A DNA stretch of 64,000 nucleotides from Megalobrama amblycephala (taxonomy: Eukaryota > Chordata > Actinopteri > Cypriniformes > Xenocyprididae), in contig NC_063044.1 of the NCBI RefSeq assembly GCF_018812025.1, positions 72,081,057 to 72,145,056 on the forward strand, written 5' to 3'. The position numbers were made by a program, and so were the translations under genes. Positions 42,069 to 54,438 of the stretch are shown here, piece after piece; the first letter of the stretch is position 1, and each line of letters opens with the position of its first letter. A model generated the notes under the pieces. That model ran no database searches and had not been told where the DNA came from. It saw only the letters and a program-made list of their open reading frames with translations.

Positions 42069-43234
42069 TTAGGCACGCTTGTGGTGAGAGTAAGGGCAAG
42101 AGACTACTGCACGATCAAACAGAATTTAGGGCTAAAGGCACAGTGAGCAGCCAGGTGTATAAAGCTAGGTTTAATAAATGACTTAAGATGGTTCTTAATG
42201 TCAAATTATTTATCAGAACGTACTGATGGCTCACAACGGGCTCGACCTCTGAACGAATGGAAGAGAGAAAGGGAGAGGAGGAGGAGAGCTTTCCCATTGG
42301 ATTGTGTTCATTAGTGGTGCTCAAAATTATGCCATAGCAATCGTTCAGATTACTTTTGTAACTGGCTCATAAAATTGAAACAACTGTTGTAAATTAACAA
42401 AATCAAGAAGGAAAGTATGTCTAGTTGCTTGTGGTTATATTGGGAAATTCAAACCACACAAGAAAAAAAGGAAGATGTAAGTAAATCACAAAGATGAAAG
42501 AAATAATACTAGTAAAAATTAATATCTGACTGCTATTATAATTAAAATCAATAAAAAGATTTAAAGAAGTGACTAAAACAGCAGAATGGGTTTAGATCAG
42601 TTCACACTGCACACACACAAGCTGTAGTTAAAGGCTTCACATAAATGATGCTAACCGCTAACTGTAGAAGCTATTAGTTAGCTTAGCCTGAGCGGAAGGG
42701 TTGCTAGGTGGGGTTAGCTTAGCCACCTAGCCTGGTTTGTTTACACCATGGCATCACAAGGTGATGAGTTAGCACTTCCTGTGACAAGTCGTTGTCATGG
42801 GAACCAATGCACACCACAGCAATTCAAACAGTTCATGAAGACGGTCTGCTCATTTCAAACTAGTTACGTACAGAGTTAAAATGTGACGCTTATACTTTCA
42901 GATTTTCAAAAACTTGATATTACATTTAGTAAAATGCAAATATGTTTTGGCATTTGCAAATTTTACTCATGTAAACTCTTCTCTCTACTTTAAACAACGT
43001 CTTGTACTTGTTTAAAGGGTAATTACACAGTTTGCTGTAAGTCAAAGCTTGTTTAAGCATATATAGTTAAGTCCTGCACGTCTTGTGCAGGTATACTGAT
43101 ATTCCTTTCAGCGAGTGAAATACAGTTTTGGTCAAGAGGTAGCTATGCTTGTAGATGCAGCCAAAGTTTAGATGAATGACATCAATCTTAACTATAAAAG
43201 GGGAGCATTACCCAAATCTACATTTATATAACAC

Positions 43235-43420
43235 TGTACTGAGATTCATTCATCAGAAACAGGTTAAGCAATACTGCAATTGGTATTTCTCCAACCAAAG
43301 CAGAATAATCAGTTCTGGTACAGTTTACATGCCGCTGAGCTGAGATTCCTTCGTCAACACAGGCTTACGCTCTAATACTGAGATTAGGATTTCTTCGCTA
43401 AAATCAGATTAACTTTACAC
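43235..43420 (-). repeat. Leader-type tandem repeat, copy set 1
   Basis: Three imperfect units of the type GAGATTCnTTCnTCAnAAACAGGnTnA, then ATTTCTTCGCnnAnnTCAG. Similar units occur at 47035-47375. Confidence 0.55.
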
Positions 43421-44199
43421 TGATACCATTTGAACATATGCTAAAATGTCTTAAAGCTCTTTCTGTTACGGCAGAGGTGTCACTTCAAGCTATAGTTTTA
43501 TCTGCATCTAACAAGCCAGCACCATCGATCTACATGCGAATCAAACGTTGTCAAACGTCATGTCGGAATTATCAATTATTAAACACACTTTTAGTTGGAC
43601 GATGGTTTAAGCGAGTGGCGTTAGGCCATGCTGGCTTAACCGGCTCAACCTAGTGTCATATTTCAAAATAGCTCGTCGTGGATAGTCATGAGCATTTGAG
43701 ATTTACACATTCATACAAGGTTTCCTTCCACTCCTACTGCAGACTCCTGCATTTCTGCGAACACACATTTTCATCTACTTTAAAAGCTTTATGCCCTATG
43801 CTGCCTAGGAACCTTTGTAGAAGCTATGGGTAAAGCACTGCGTTGGCAGTTCAAAGTCATTGGGGTCTTGAGAACCCCCTGCTGAGGGGCCTTGTGTGTT
43901 ACAGGCCTTCTGTGTCAGGTCACATGAGTGGCACTGTGTGAGGGCAGGTGGTGCTGTCCAAAGGGGTGACTAGCTGTTGTAGGAGGCAAAGGTCCTGTTG
44001 GTGTCCTCCATTCATTCCAGGTTTGTCTGAGTCGGTGGCAGTAACCTTGGGACTTTCAGATCTGCCCTGCTTGGTGTCGGGGCAGCACTCAAATCTGCAT
44101 TCAGGCTTCTGGGTCTGAGAAATCCTTTATGCAGACTGGCTTCAGCTGCTGATAGTCTAATTGGAGTTTTTCTGGCTGTTAAGTCAAAACTCATAGTGA

Positions 44200-44974
44200 A
44201 TCTGATGGGGTGTGATCTGGAACAGAGAGCCTGTCTTGGTGGATCACACCAGTCAGGGACTTTGGAACAAAAGGGAATGTCTATTATGTTGGCATTGGTG
44301 CTGTGGTCTCCTAAGCTGCAGGCTCTGGCCCCTCCCCCCCTTTGTATAAGGCTGGGGGAGCTGGTGCTTGGTGTGGTCCATTTGCAGTTGGTAGGACTGT
44401 TTCAGTTCTTTTTGGGCCACCACAAGTTCGTCTCCCACACTGGTGCATTGCCGAGTCAGTGTTTGGGTTTCAGCTCTGCATGCGCTTTAGTGTCTCTTTA
44501 AATACAAACAGTTCTTTACGTTCTTTGACTGGCGAAGTTCAACAGCTGTCAGAGCCTCCTGAAGACTGGTGACCTCCCTCAATTGCTCTGCTCTGTCATG
44601 GTTCTTGCATCTGTCCTGTGCCTTCTCATGCTGAGTGGGTTGGTTCTCTGTGGAACTCAGTGACTTGCAGCGTTCGTTCAATTACCTCCTGTTGGAAGCC
44701 CGTATGAGCATGGGCTAAGGAGAAATTGAAGCTCCTTTTGGCTCAGGTCAAGTGTCAAGTGTCTGCTGGTGCTGCCAATCTCGCTGTCCCTTACTCTGCT
44801 GTTGCAGGTTGTTGACTGCTTTAGCTGAAGGGCAACCATCACATTGTTCCGCTGGGTCTCCAGGGGGTCCTGGATGGCAGGGCTGGATGTATTGGGCAGA
44901 CAGGCACACTTATGGGGACATGAGAGAAAGAGATAGCACAGGCAAATGCAAGTTCGTACAGCTATGTGGGCCAT
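44200..44974 (-). pseudogene. Coiled-coil protein frame in the LTR element (copy 2, more decayed)
   Basis: Blocks in three frames parallel copy 1: REVTSLQEALTAVELRQSK, then VVAQKELKQSYQLQMDHTK. On the plus strand, GGCTGGGGGAG followed by CAGTTCTTTTTGGGCCA (44352-44418) matches GGCTGGGGGAG and CAGTTCTCTTTGGGCCA at 41408-41463. Copy 2 therefore appears to be an older or faster-decaying duplicate of the same region. Confidence 0.45.
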
Positions 44975-45589
44975 ATAGGAAGTGGCTAGCTGAAGTGGGG
45001 GAAGCCAGCATGAGACTAAGGTGTTTAACTATCTTGGATGACAGCTGTAAGCTGTGTTGACTGATGACGGGGCTGGTACACGTCATTAAACTATTACTCA
45101 GAGTACAGATGATTCCTTTCCAGAAATTATCACCATAAGGTAAATGAATAGAACAAACTGGTAGAGAGAGAAAAAAATGAAATAAGAAAAGGGAAAGGAA
45201 GGAAAGAGGTTTTTTACCCATTTAGTCTTGCTAGGAGATATGGTTAAGCAGGTGTCACTGGTTCAAGTGATGACCTAATCTCTAGACTAACAGAGAAAGA
45301 CCAGATGCCTTGAGGTCGAAAGGAGAAGAAACAACGGGAAGAGTTTCTAGTCCTTTCCGGAGCCCCAAGTGCACTGGACGATGGCCGTACTTCATGTACT
45401 CAGCACTAAGGAGTGAGGAGGGGGAGCTGAGAGATAGGTGTTAGCGTAGTAATAACCTATAACTCATTATGCCTCATTAAGGAAACAACAGTTTCTAGAA
45501 CTACTGTAATCCTATAGAAAAAGGGAAGAGGGTGATAGTAGAATAACACAAAAAAATAAAATAAAATAAAAATAAAAACAGAAGGTCCC

Positions 45590-45965
45590 TTTAGACCTAG
45601 GGAATGTGAATACCCAGGTTGATTTAATTAAATGCTAAGTTTGATTAAATCCAACTTGACCGAACAGAGATATAGAAAGAAAGTGAAGGAAATAAAATGA
45701 CACGTAGAGGAGGAATGAAGTTGAACAAAATAAAATTAGAATTTCCTAGTAGATTTAGAAATCTAAAAGGAAAGTTAAACAGACAAAATTGATTTAATTA
45801 AATTTTCAAATTTAACCCAAATTCAACTTGGCTGCATAGGGATAGTCAGGTGAACAAAGTATTAGCATGAAGTAGAGATAGGGAACTAAACAAATTGATT
45901 TAATTAAATTTTAAATTTAATTTAAATTCAACTTGACTGAATAGAGGTACTCAGACTTGACAACG
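45590..45965. repeat. Tandem TTGATTTAATTAAAT repeat (three copies)
   Basis: TTGATTTAATTAAAT followed by AAATCCAACTTGAC or AAATTCAACTTG recurs near 45619, 45790 and 45894 with a purine-rich spacer. Confidence 0.65.
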
Positions 45966-47034
45966 TGAGTGACGCCACATACGCACACACACGCACACAC
46001 ACGCACACACATACAAACGGTTTAAACCAGAGATGGGTGCCTTTTGAGGCGTGCCTTGTGAAGCTTTGGAACTCAAATGAATCGTTTGTGTTGCATCAGT
46101 GATTCGGAGCGTGTGTCAAACTGCCACAGTCACGTGATTTCAGTAAACGAGGCTTTGTGATGCGTCCTAGCAGTTTCAGAGTGTTTCAATAAGCGCTACA
46201 GTTTACTGAAATATCATGTCTTGACAGAAACCTCAGGTTTAAGGATATTAGATGATTCATTGATCACATTTAATTGATAACAACTTAATAATAACCATTT
46301 GTGAATGGCTTATTAAAGATGTCTCGTATTCATATATCTCTAGTATTCACTACGCTTACTGTTCTGGCTCGCAAAGGGGCGCTTTGAGCGGTTCGAACAG
46401 TGAATCGTTTGTGACGCAATTGATTCATTTGATTCGGAGCTTCACAACGCATTGTGTTCCCATCAGCGGTTCAAATCAAAATCCCTCCTAAAGGGAATCC
46501 CAAAGTCTATAAAGTCTTTGGCTTGAATGCTTCACGCTTGCACATGTCTAGGTGCTAGCAGGGTGCTAGCAGCTTTTAGTCGAGGTAAAGGGTTTTAACT
46601 CGTAGGGTGTACGCGTAGGGTTTCTATAGAGCTAGATTCGGCTACGCGTGATTCGTTGTTTGCACAACAGTCTGTGATGTGGGTGTGCTGCTATCAGACT
46701 TTCAGAGGTGTCTGCTCTACACGCTCTGTTGTCATGCGTTGCCAGGAGACCAATGCCAGCCCGCAACACGATCAGAATGGAGCAGAATTCTAACTGCGTT
46801 GCAAGCCCGCATTAAGAACTCCAGTGTGGTCACGCATAACTCACAAATCACAACAGCACATCACTTCACAGACAGTGGTGATTGCTAGTTAGCTACGCTA
46901 GAATTTACACCACAGGTTCGTTGCGTGTGTTTCATATGTGCGGTCCCGCGCATGAATATGAATACAGTGACGGAACGAACAGTAAAAAGGCCTTTAATCG
47001 GTGACTGGGGAGTCTCGCCCAGAACACCATTACA

Positions 47035-47375
47035 AACGCTGTAGTGAGATTTCTTCGTCACACAGGTAAATTTATGCTGCTTAATCTGGAATTCCGTCAT
47101 CAGAAAAAGGCTTATGCATTTACAGCTGAAAGTGGGGATTTCTTCGCCCAGATTCAGGTTAGTTTATTTGTTCGTGCTGCTAATCTGAGATTCCATCGTC
47201 AGAAAGACTTATGCATTTAAAGCTGAAAGTGGGGGTTTCTACGCCCAAGTTCAGGTTAATTACTTTTGATACCCTTTTGTACGCGCTACTAATCTGCGAT
47301 TCCGTCGTCAGAAAAGTTTTACGCTCATTTAGCAACTGAAATTATGATTTCTTCGATAATTTCAGGTTAGCTTCT
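47035..47375 (-). repeat. Leader-type tandem repeat next to the 5' LTR, copy set 2
   Basis: About four units of near 110 bases, each with GATTCCGTCGTCAGAAA, then GCTGAAAGTGGGGATTTCTT and CGCCCAGATTCAGGTTA. They sit between the primer site and the coiled-coil region, a normal place for an untranslated leader. Confidence 0.7.
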
Positions 47376-47558
47376 TCATACAATTTAAACATGCATTATA
47401 GCATCGAGGAACGTTCTGCCGTTCAAGAGAATGTGCATTGAAGCCCCAGTTTGTGCATGTATAAGATGTTAACAAAAATTATGCCAAAACACATGATTGA
47501 TTACTGGTCCATCTGCAAACAATTGCTTAAAATGATGCCTTTCGTTCTCCACCAAATA

Positions 47559-48963
47559 TGTAGCGAAAATTAACTCAAAGGGGAAATATTAATAATTATT
47601 CATAACTCATTATGATTATTAATTATGATTAATTAGGAATATGCAAATCCGTTAATCAGATTAACTGGACGTAGCTACATTAAAATTAACATTACAATCA
47701 GTTAAACTGTTCGTCCAGTGAACGCTCAGTGTTGATTGTTTATTAATTCTAAGAAATGTCAATTTCCAAGTTATGGAAAAATAATATTTCTTATTGTACT
47801 GTACTACTCACGTAGTCCGGATCTATCACTTAAGAGGCAATTCATTAGCAGACGGAGTCAGAACCAAACGTGTATTGTGCACAATCTTTATTACCTAACT
47901 CACAAACACATAACTAAACTAACAAACACATAACATAACATACATAAAGGGTCACACACACACACACACGCAAGTCAGAATGAGTAATGATAGTGTTGAA
48001 CCGGAAGAGATGCTGTTACTAGAGCTACATGAAATGTCAAAGGCAATCTGGAAAGGAATCATCAGTTTCTTCAGCAATAGCAAGGTAAGTCTTACAAATT
48101 AATACTAACTTGCTGTTTAGTGTTAAAATGTACGATACTTGCAAAATGCCCTTAGGCTGAGGAGCATCGGCTCTGCCATCTGAGGAGAGATCTTGGGTGA
48201 TTCAGTCCGAAGTTGTTGCCAGTCTTTTCCATGTGGGATGAGGAGCACATGGCTCGTTTGTAGGCCGAGGCCTACAGGCCTTGCAGGCCTGGCCTAGGCC
48301 GGCCGCAAGGAGATCGATTCGGTCGTTCAGAAGCAAGGAGAAAAAGAAAGGGAGTGGCACTGTTCGCTGGTTTTTAACCTCTGGTCAAAGTCACACCTCT
48401 CAGTTGTTGACCGGACCAATGAAGATGTTGTAATTCTGGGTGGCAACACCCCTCCTGTCAGGGCTTTTACAACCCAGAAAGATTAACAAGCTGAGTTCTT
48501 GAATCAGAACTATTAAATATTCTTTTAATACCGATGTGTTGCACAGGTATGGATGTACCGCATACACAAACATTTAAATCTTCCCGCTACGAACGTATAG
48601 ACACTAAACATGGCATGATTGAAGTTACCGTGCAGGTCATAACATTTAACAATCATCAAACATGTAAATACAATGAGTACAATACAACATCAGTAATAAT
48701 GGATACCATTTCCTGAGAAGGAATCATTTATAGCACAGTCTGTCTATACATTAATGCCATAGAGTCTGTGTTCTGTGTGGAAAATGCAGGGAAGATGCAG
48801 ATTTTCTGTGTCTCTACTCTGTTCTCCATGCGGCAACCACATTCCTCAGCGCAATAAACTTGTAACTGAAAACTTCCCGGGGGATGGGGACAGACTCCAG
48901 AGTGAGCTTAAAACTATTGGTTAACTAACCAATAATTGTGTCTGATTTGCCTCAGTCATTACA
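47559..48963 (-). repeat. 5' LTR (1405 bp) of the 9.8-kb element
   Basis: Paired with the left LTR. The near-identity implies recent insertion. It contains the element's promoter on the minus strand, though no clear TATA box was identified. Confidence 0.95.
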
Positions 48964-49157
48964 TTGTGTTCTTTTATTAAATTGTACCACTAATTTTGAT
49001 TGTGTTTTGTCTAATCAGATCATTCAAGTCCATTAACTGACTGACTGACTGACTCTCTTACCAGTGCACTGAACTACTGAACTAGATCTGATTGAGACAC
49101 ACAGAGATTTAGATCGGATGTGTTTTCTTTTCTGTTAATTATTCTTATTTTAAACAG

Positions 49158-49325
49158 AAAAACCCCTGGTGAAGTGACTGAGATCCATGTGACACACTAT
49201 TATAAAAATGGCGTTTATTAAAGTGGACAGTGAAGACCTGAGGATTGAAGAAGTAGGACTATTCAGTTTGAAACAAGATACTGAGAAACAATATTTAGTT
49301 TGAAACAAGATACTGAGAAACAAAG
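49158..49325 (+). promoter_or_regulatory. 5' UTR part of gene A exon 2 with an upstream ORF
   Basis: After the acceptor TTTTAAACAG, ATG 49208 opens a 33-codon frame (MAFIKVDSEDLRIEEVGLFS and on) that stops before the main ATG at 49326. This uORF is a diverged copy of the protein's own N-terminal module, so it could reduce translation of the main frame or be a relic of the former start. Confidence 0.6.
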
Positions 49326-52226
49326 ATGGCGTTTATTAAAGAGGAGAGTGAAGACCTGAAGATTGAAGAAGTTTTCAGTTTAAAACAAGAAGAAACTGAG
49401 GAACAAACTAAGATGCCGTTTAAAGAGGAAAGTGAAGATGTGAAGATTGAAGAAACATTCAGAGTCAAACATGAAGAAACTGAGGAACAAACAGGTTTGT
49501 TTCATTCTCAAAGCTGAACTCAGTCATTTGATCCTTATTAACATGTCCAGCTGTACAGAAATGAATGATAATTTTGAAGGATGTCAATTAAAGCACTCTT
49601 ATTTGACATGGAGCAGGTTGCCTCATGGACAGACATCCTTAAAAGCTCTTTATTAACATAACATGAACATAAACAGGTATTTGCTGTCATTTTCATAACA
49701 AACCAAAAATATTTGTATAAGTCTTATAAGTCAATTCGTCTTCATTTATATAGTGCTTTTTACAATACAGATTGTTTCAAAGCAGCTTCACAGTTATAAT
49801 AGGAAAAGTAATGGACAGATTGTTTAGGCTACAGGTATGTGTGTTTGAATGTGACGCTTAGTCTTTCTTTACAAAGTGACATCACTAAATTGCTTGTCTG
49901 GTCTGCGTAATGCAAAATTATTAGTCGTTTCCGCGGATCCATGTGAACTGGAATCATTTTGATTTTTATCTATACATGGGGAAAGAAAAAGGAAGTTTAG
50001 TTGACACTTCAGTGTTGTCTTTGTGTCTAGGCGAAGGTCCTTCATCTCAACTGGATACGGCCTGGATCTGGCAGGCTACGGTAAACCTCGGGATAAACAG
50101 AGAGAGACTATTATTAATGTAGACGCCATTAAGGGAAGTGTTCCTGGTTCCAGCTGTTTATATGCAACAATTTACATGATTTGAATTATAGAAGTAGATA
50201 ATGTGTTATGTGTATGCCAGGTTAAAGAGATGCGTTTTTAGTCTAGATTTAAACTGACAGAGTGTGTCTGCTTCCCGAACAATGCTAGGAAGATTGTTCC
50301 AGAGTTTAGGTGCCAAATAGGAGAAGGATCTACCGCCTGCGGTTGATTTTGATATTCTAGGTATTATCAGCTGGCCTGAATTCTGAGATCGCAATAAACG
50401 TGAAGGACTATAATGTATTAAGAGCTCGCTCAGGTACTGGGGAGCTAAACCATTTAGTGCTTTGTAAGTAATTAGCAAGATTTTAAAATCTATACGATGT
50501 TTAACAGGAAGCCAATGCAGTGATGACAGAACTGGGCTAATATGGTCATACTTCCTAGTTCTAGTAAGAACTCTAGCTGCTGCATTTTGGACCAGCTGGA
50601 GTTTATTAGGCGTGCAGGGCAACCACCCAGTAAAGCGTTACAGTAATCTAGCCTTGAGGTCATGAACGTGTGAACTAACTGTTCTGCATTTTTCATTGAG
50701 AGCATATGTCGTAGTTTAGATATATTTTTAAGATGGAAGAATGCAGTTTTATAAATGCAAGAAATGTGGCTTTCAAATGAAAGATTGGTATCAAATGGCG
50801 CTTTTCCACTGCTCGCTTAAATAGTACCTGTTACTAAATGTGATGTGTAAACGCTACAAATCACTGATTGGTCAGAGAGAATTGTCACTACCATTGTCAT
50901 TGGATTTGAAACACGAGACACCAAACCTGTTAGAATTAACCTGTTAGCCAGCACCCCTGCTTTTGAAAAATCCCAAGAAATGACTTACCCAAACTAAAAC
51001 AGATACAGTTCATGGACACTTTGCACTAAAAGCATAAGTATGGTCTCATTTGAAAGCATACACTTTGCAGTTTATCGTAAAGACATAATGAAAAAAATAA
51101 AGTTATTAAAGTTATTAGAAATCAATTTTTACTAAGATGAAAGTGAAGTTGGCCTTGTAGCAATCTAGAAATGCACTGCAGCAAAAGCCACGGTTGACCA
51201 AGTTAGTTTGAAGGAAAGTCGTTTTCATCATGTTTTTTTTTTTCCAGTCTTGGCTAAATAAATCTGTATATGTGAACGTATGTGTTACATCACTTCAGAG
51301 TTCATATTGGTTGTGCCAATGCAACCAGGAAACCCTCCAAGAACTGAGTTTGGCATCCCTGGCATATAAGATCTAGCATACATGTTATTGGTTTTAATGT
51401 TTTACGTGTCTAAATGTTTTAATATCTGTAGCTTTGTGGCACTATACTGTTTTTGTGCGTGTCTATTTTCACCTTAGACCTGATGACATTGAAAGAGGAG
51501 AGTCAAGATCTAAATGAAATGGAAGAGAAAGATCAATCTAAGACAGACCATTATTTCATAACTGAAGAAAAATCACAGAATAAAACAACTTCGTCACGAA
51601 AAAGGACTCAAAAGACAAGGAATGAAAGTTATTTTACTTGCCAACAGTGTGGAAAGAGTTTCCGTCAAAAAGGACATCTAAACCGTCACATGAGAATTCA
51701 CACAGGAGAGAAGCCTTACACATGTCAGCAGTGTGGAAAGAGCTTCACACATCAAGGAACCCTTACAGTCCATATGATAACTCACACTGGAGAGAGTCCA
51801 TTCATGTGCCAACAGTGTGGAGTGAGTTTCACTCATAAAAGAAGCCTTAACAGGCACAGGAGAACTCACATTAGAGAGAAGCCTTTCACATGTCAACAGT
51901 GTGGAAAGAGCTTCAGTGTACAAGCAAACCTTAAAGTCCACATGAGAGTTCACACTGGAGAGAAGCCCTTCACATGTCAACAGTGTGGAAAATGTTGCAC
52001 TCAAAAAGGAAACCTTAATAAGCACATGACAATTCACACTGGAAAGAAGCCTTACACCTGCCAACAGTGTGAAAAGAGCTTCAGTGCACAAACACACCTT
52101 ACAGCCCACATGAGAATTCACACTGGAGAGAAGCCGTTCGCATGTCAACAGTGTGAGAGTTTCAATCATCAAGGAAACCTTAAAGTCCACATGAGAACTC
52201 ACACTGGAGAGAAGACCTACAATTGA
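49326..52226 (+). CDS. C2H2 zinc-finger protein A (305 aa, two coding exons)
   Basis: Coding exons 49326-49494 and 51478-52226 join in phase 1 (GAC across the junction), acceptor TTTTCACCTTAG. Residues 1-56 hold two copies of an acidic module ([20 protein letters not shown] and [20 protein letters not shown]). Residues 57-106 are an acidic then basic linker. Seven C2H2 fingers follow from Cys111, with TGEKP-type linkers. Helix positions -1/2/3/6 read QGHR, HGTV, HRSR, VANV, QGNK, ATHA, HGNV. Finger 5 has CC in place of the usual SF, and finger 7 lacks one residue between the cysteines and the phenylalanine. The protein is probably a nuclear DNA-binding regulator of the expanded cyprinid zinc-finger family. 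The stop (52224-52226) interrupts an eighth finger. Confidence 0.93.
49735..50790 (-). mobile_element. L2-type LINE 3' end in intron 2 of gene A
   Basis: The minus strand carries the reverse-transcriptase C-terminus: FMTSRLDYCNALLGGCPARL, then QNAAARVLTRTRKYDHISPV, LHWLPVKHRIDFKILLITYK and SFSYLAPKLWNNLP. The frame holds for 138 codons and is broken once upstream. The 3' end is TTTATATAGTGCTTTTTACAATA-type sequence near 49750. 5'-truncated. Confidence 0.88.
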
Positions 52227-52460
52227 CAACAGTGTGGAAAGAGTTTCGAACAACTTTAGAAAAAAAAATCAACAAGCAATTTACATTTTGGACACAAAAA
52301 AAATGTGTTCCCTACTGACGTTTCATTTCATTTACTAGTGGCCAGACGTTCGTCAACATTTCTGTGCCAAGAAGACTGCTATGGAGATTGTCTAACTAAC
52401 TCTGAGTAAAATTATGGTTTTCTTTTTCTGTTTGTGTACTCTGTTAATTATAATAATAAA
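52227..52460 (+). terminator. 3' UTR of gene A with polyadenylation signal
   Basis: AATAAA at 52455-52460. The first 30 bases after the stop still encode the start of an eighth finger (QQCGKSF). Confidence 0.75.
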
Positions 52461-52542
52461 GAGTGCGCTGTCTGCGAATGTCATTTCTGTGTGACACATG
52501 ACTTGTGTGAACAGCAAGACGTGCGTACCAGTATTGAGTTAC

Positions 52543-52857
52543 CGCGACTTTGCCAAGACATGTTCCTGGATCAACATCTTTGTTGATCCTGGAACAACAT
52601 TCCAATCAACCAGATGATTCCAATCAGATTTGAGATTTGACAAGTTTACCATTTATGTCAAGTTTAGGTGCTTCTACATCAGTGTTATTCACCTATCTTT
52701 CCCCTCTGATTTTGGGGATAAGTTATAGGTAGGATTAGGTTTAGGGCTAGGAATAGGGTTAAGATTAAATTTTCAGACTGGAATGTTGTTCCAGGATCAA
52801 CAAAATGTGTTAGGAAAATGTCTTACTTGGCAAAATCACGGTGACCAGTTGATACCT
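52543..52857. mobile_element. Foldback MITE (about 315 bp)
   Basis: ACCGCGACTTTGCCAAG at left pairs with CTTGGCAAAATCACGGT at right. Inner TTGATCCTGGAACAACATTC pairs with its inverse. The middle contains a GGATTAGGTTTAGGGCTAGG stretch. No coding capacity. Confidence 0.8.
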
Positions 52858-53261
52858 TTGCTCCAAAGTTTTTCAGATAGATGAGGATATTTCTGCCTCC
52901 CAGCTATGTTGTCCTTCAAAATATGCACTGATGATATATCCACACATCTAGCTCTGACTTATCAAGACTTGGCGATGTACCCAATCATTAGCTGATGTTT
53001 TTTTTGTAGCCGGGGGAGAGTGGGACATTTTTGAAGCAACTGGCTTATCTAATGACCTGTTTAAAGAAGCTGTGCTTTGCTTTAAACCTGATTGTCCCTT
53101 ATCCCACGAGGATTATTTGTGGGTAATGCTCCAAATAGTGGTGTTTGGGCAGCAATCTCTCTTCAGGAAATAACTCTTTATATCTTTGTCTGTGCTGATA
53201 TTTTACTTTCTAATTATGCAATGGACTCATCATTGTGAAGTGGGTCAACAAAAAGTTCTAC

Positions 53262-53452
53262 AACTGGAGTGTCCAACTCTGCTCCTGGAGAGCTACCATC
53301 CTGCAGATTTCAGCTCCCAATCAAACCCACCTGAACCTACTAATCATGGTGTTCCGGGTTGATTGATAATTACAGACAGGTGTGTTGGAGCAGGGTTCGA
53401 AGTGAAGTATGCAGGACGTTAGCTCTTCAGGAGTAGTGTTGGACACCCCTAT
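53262..53452. repeat. hAT-like MITE (GTCCAACTCTGCTCCTGGAG end)
   Basis: GTGTCCAACTCTGCTCCTGG with an inverse-like end GTGTTGGACACCCC and internal CAAACCCACCTGAACC. This is the form of a very common fish hAT-derived MITE. Confidence 0.65.
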
Positions 53453-54438
53453 TCTAAAATATCTTTCAGGTCCAAGAGAATCTGCCATGCAGGCTCATGT
53501 TCAGGAAACTGAAGACCAATTAGAAGTAGAAGCAAATGTAACAAGCTCCAGTTTTCATGAGCTTTACCTCCTATTGTTTTTCATCTTGAGGCAAAACATG
53601 AGGCTTATTGGTCTTATCGGTCCATTTGTATGGGAAATTGATTTGTTTTTTCACTCCTACTTTCAGTACCATTATCTTCAGCTGGTTTCACATGAGGGTC
53701 CGTGTACGTTTTGATAGTTTGTTTTCCAATTTGAAATGAAATACGCAGAAACGAGAAAACTGTCGTTTCCTGTTTTTTTGTTTGTTAAAAAAAAAACGGA
53801 AAAACGAGATTTTGACTCGATTTTCGTTTTTTTCGGGTCACGGATAGAAAACGGAAACACGACTTCAAAACTCGTTTTCCACATGTGGGCGGTCATTACA
53901 CGCCCCTTTCAGCCGATTGGTCAATCAAATCTGAGCCAGTGACATCATCTTCAGTTCGTTCAACAAAATAACAGTCCTCTGCCGCTATATCAGTAGATGT
54001 CATAAATCGGCTTTCTTCTGTGCAACCTAACGCGTATTTCACAGAAATATGTTTGCACAGATAAAAAAAAAGTAAAAAAAAAAAAAAAAAAACCTACAGT
54101 AAATGTAATTAAGTCTGTTTTTAAGCTGTTTTTAAAATGTAAATGCCTCTACATCTGTTACCAAGCGCATGACATCCTTTGGGCTACTACCACCGATCAA
54201 TAGGCTATACATAATGATAGACTATTCTCTATTATAGATCAGTGGCTACTGCACTCATTTTTTTTCTTATTTTAATGTTTTGTTTACATTTTATACATTT
54301 AAATTTAATCATTTAACAGACGCATTCCTTGCAGTAGACTATGAAGACTACATATTAGAAAATAGGCTATCCACAAGGTGGCAACACCTAATAACGGTAT
54401 CACCATCGCGGGGCTTTTTAGTTTTCCTTAGCTTATAA

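Larger units (their letters stand above)
39143..48963 (-). mobile_element. 9.8-kb LTR retroelement in intron 1 of gene A, no pol found
   Basis: LTRs at 39143-40553 and 47559-48963 border a 7.0-kb interior, flanked by the 4-bp duplication TTGT (39139-39142, 48964-48967). On the minus strand a primer-binding-site candidate (TGGTGGAGAACGAAAGG) lies four bases inside the right LTR, and a polypurine tract (GAAAGGGGGGAA) abuts the left LTR, so it runs right to left. The interior has no reverse transcriptase, integrase or envelope frame that I can see. It holds coiled-coil frames, tandem repeats and an apparent internal duplication, so it is non-autonomous or gutted. It lies antisense to gene A. Confidence 0.92.

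Noticed and set aside
51678..52253. 191-codon minus-strand ORF
   Set aside because: Antisense of the zinc-finger array of gene A.
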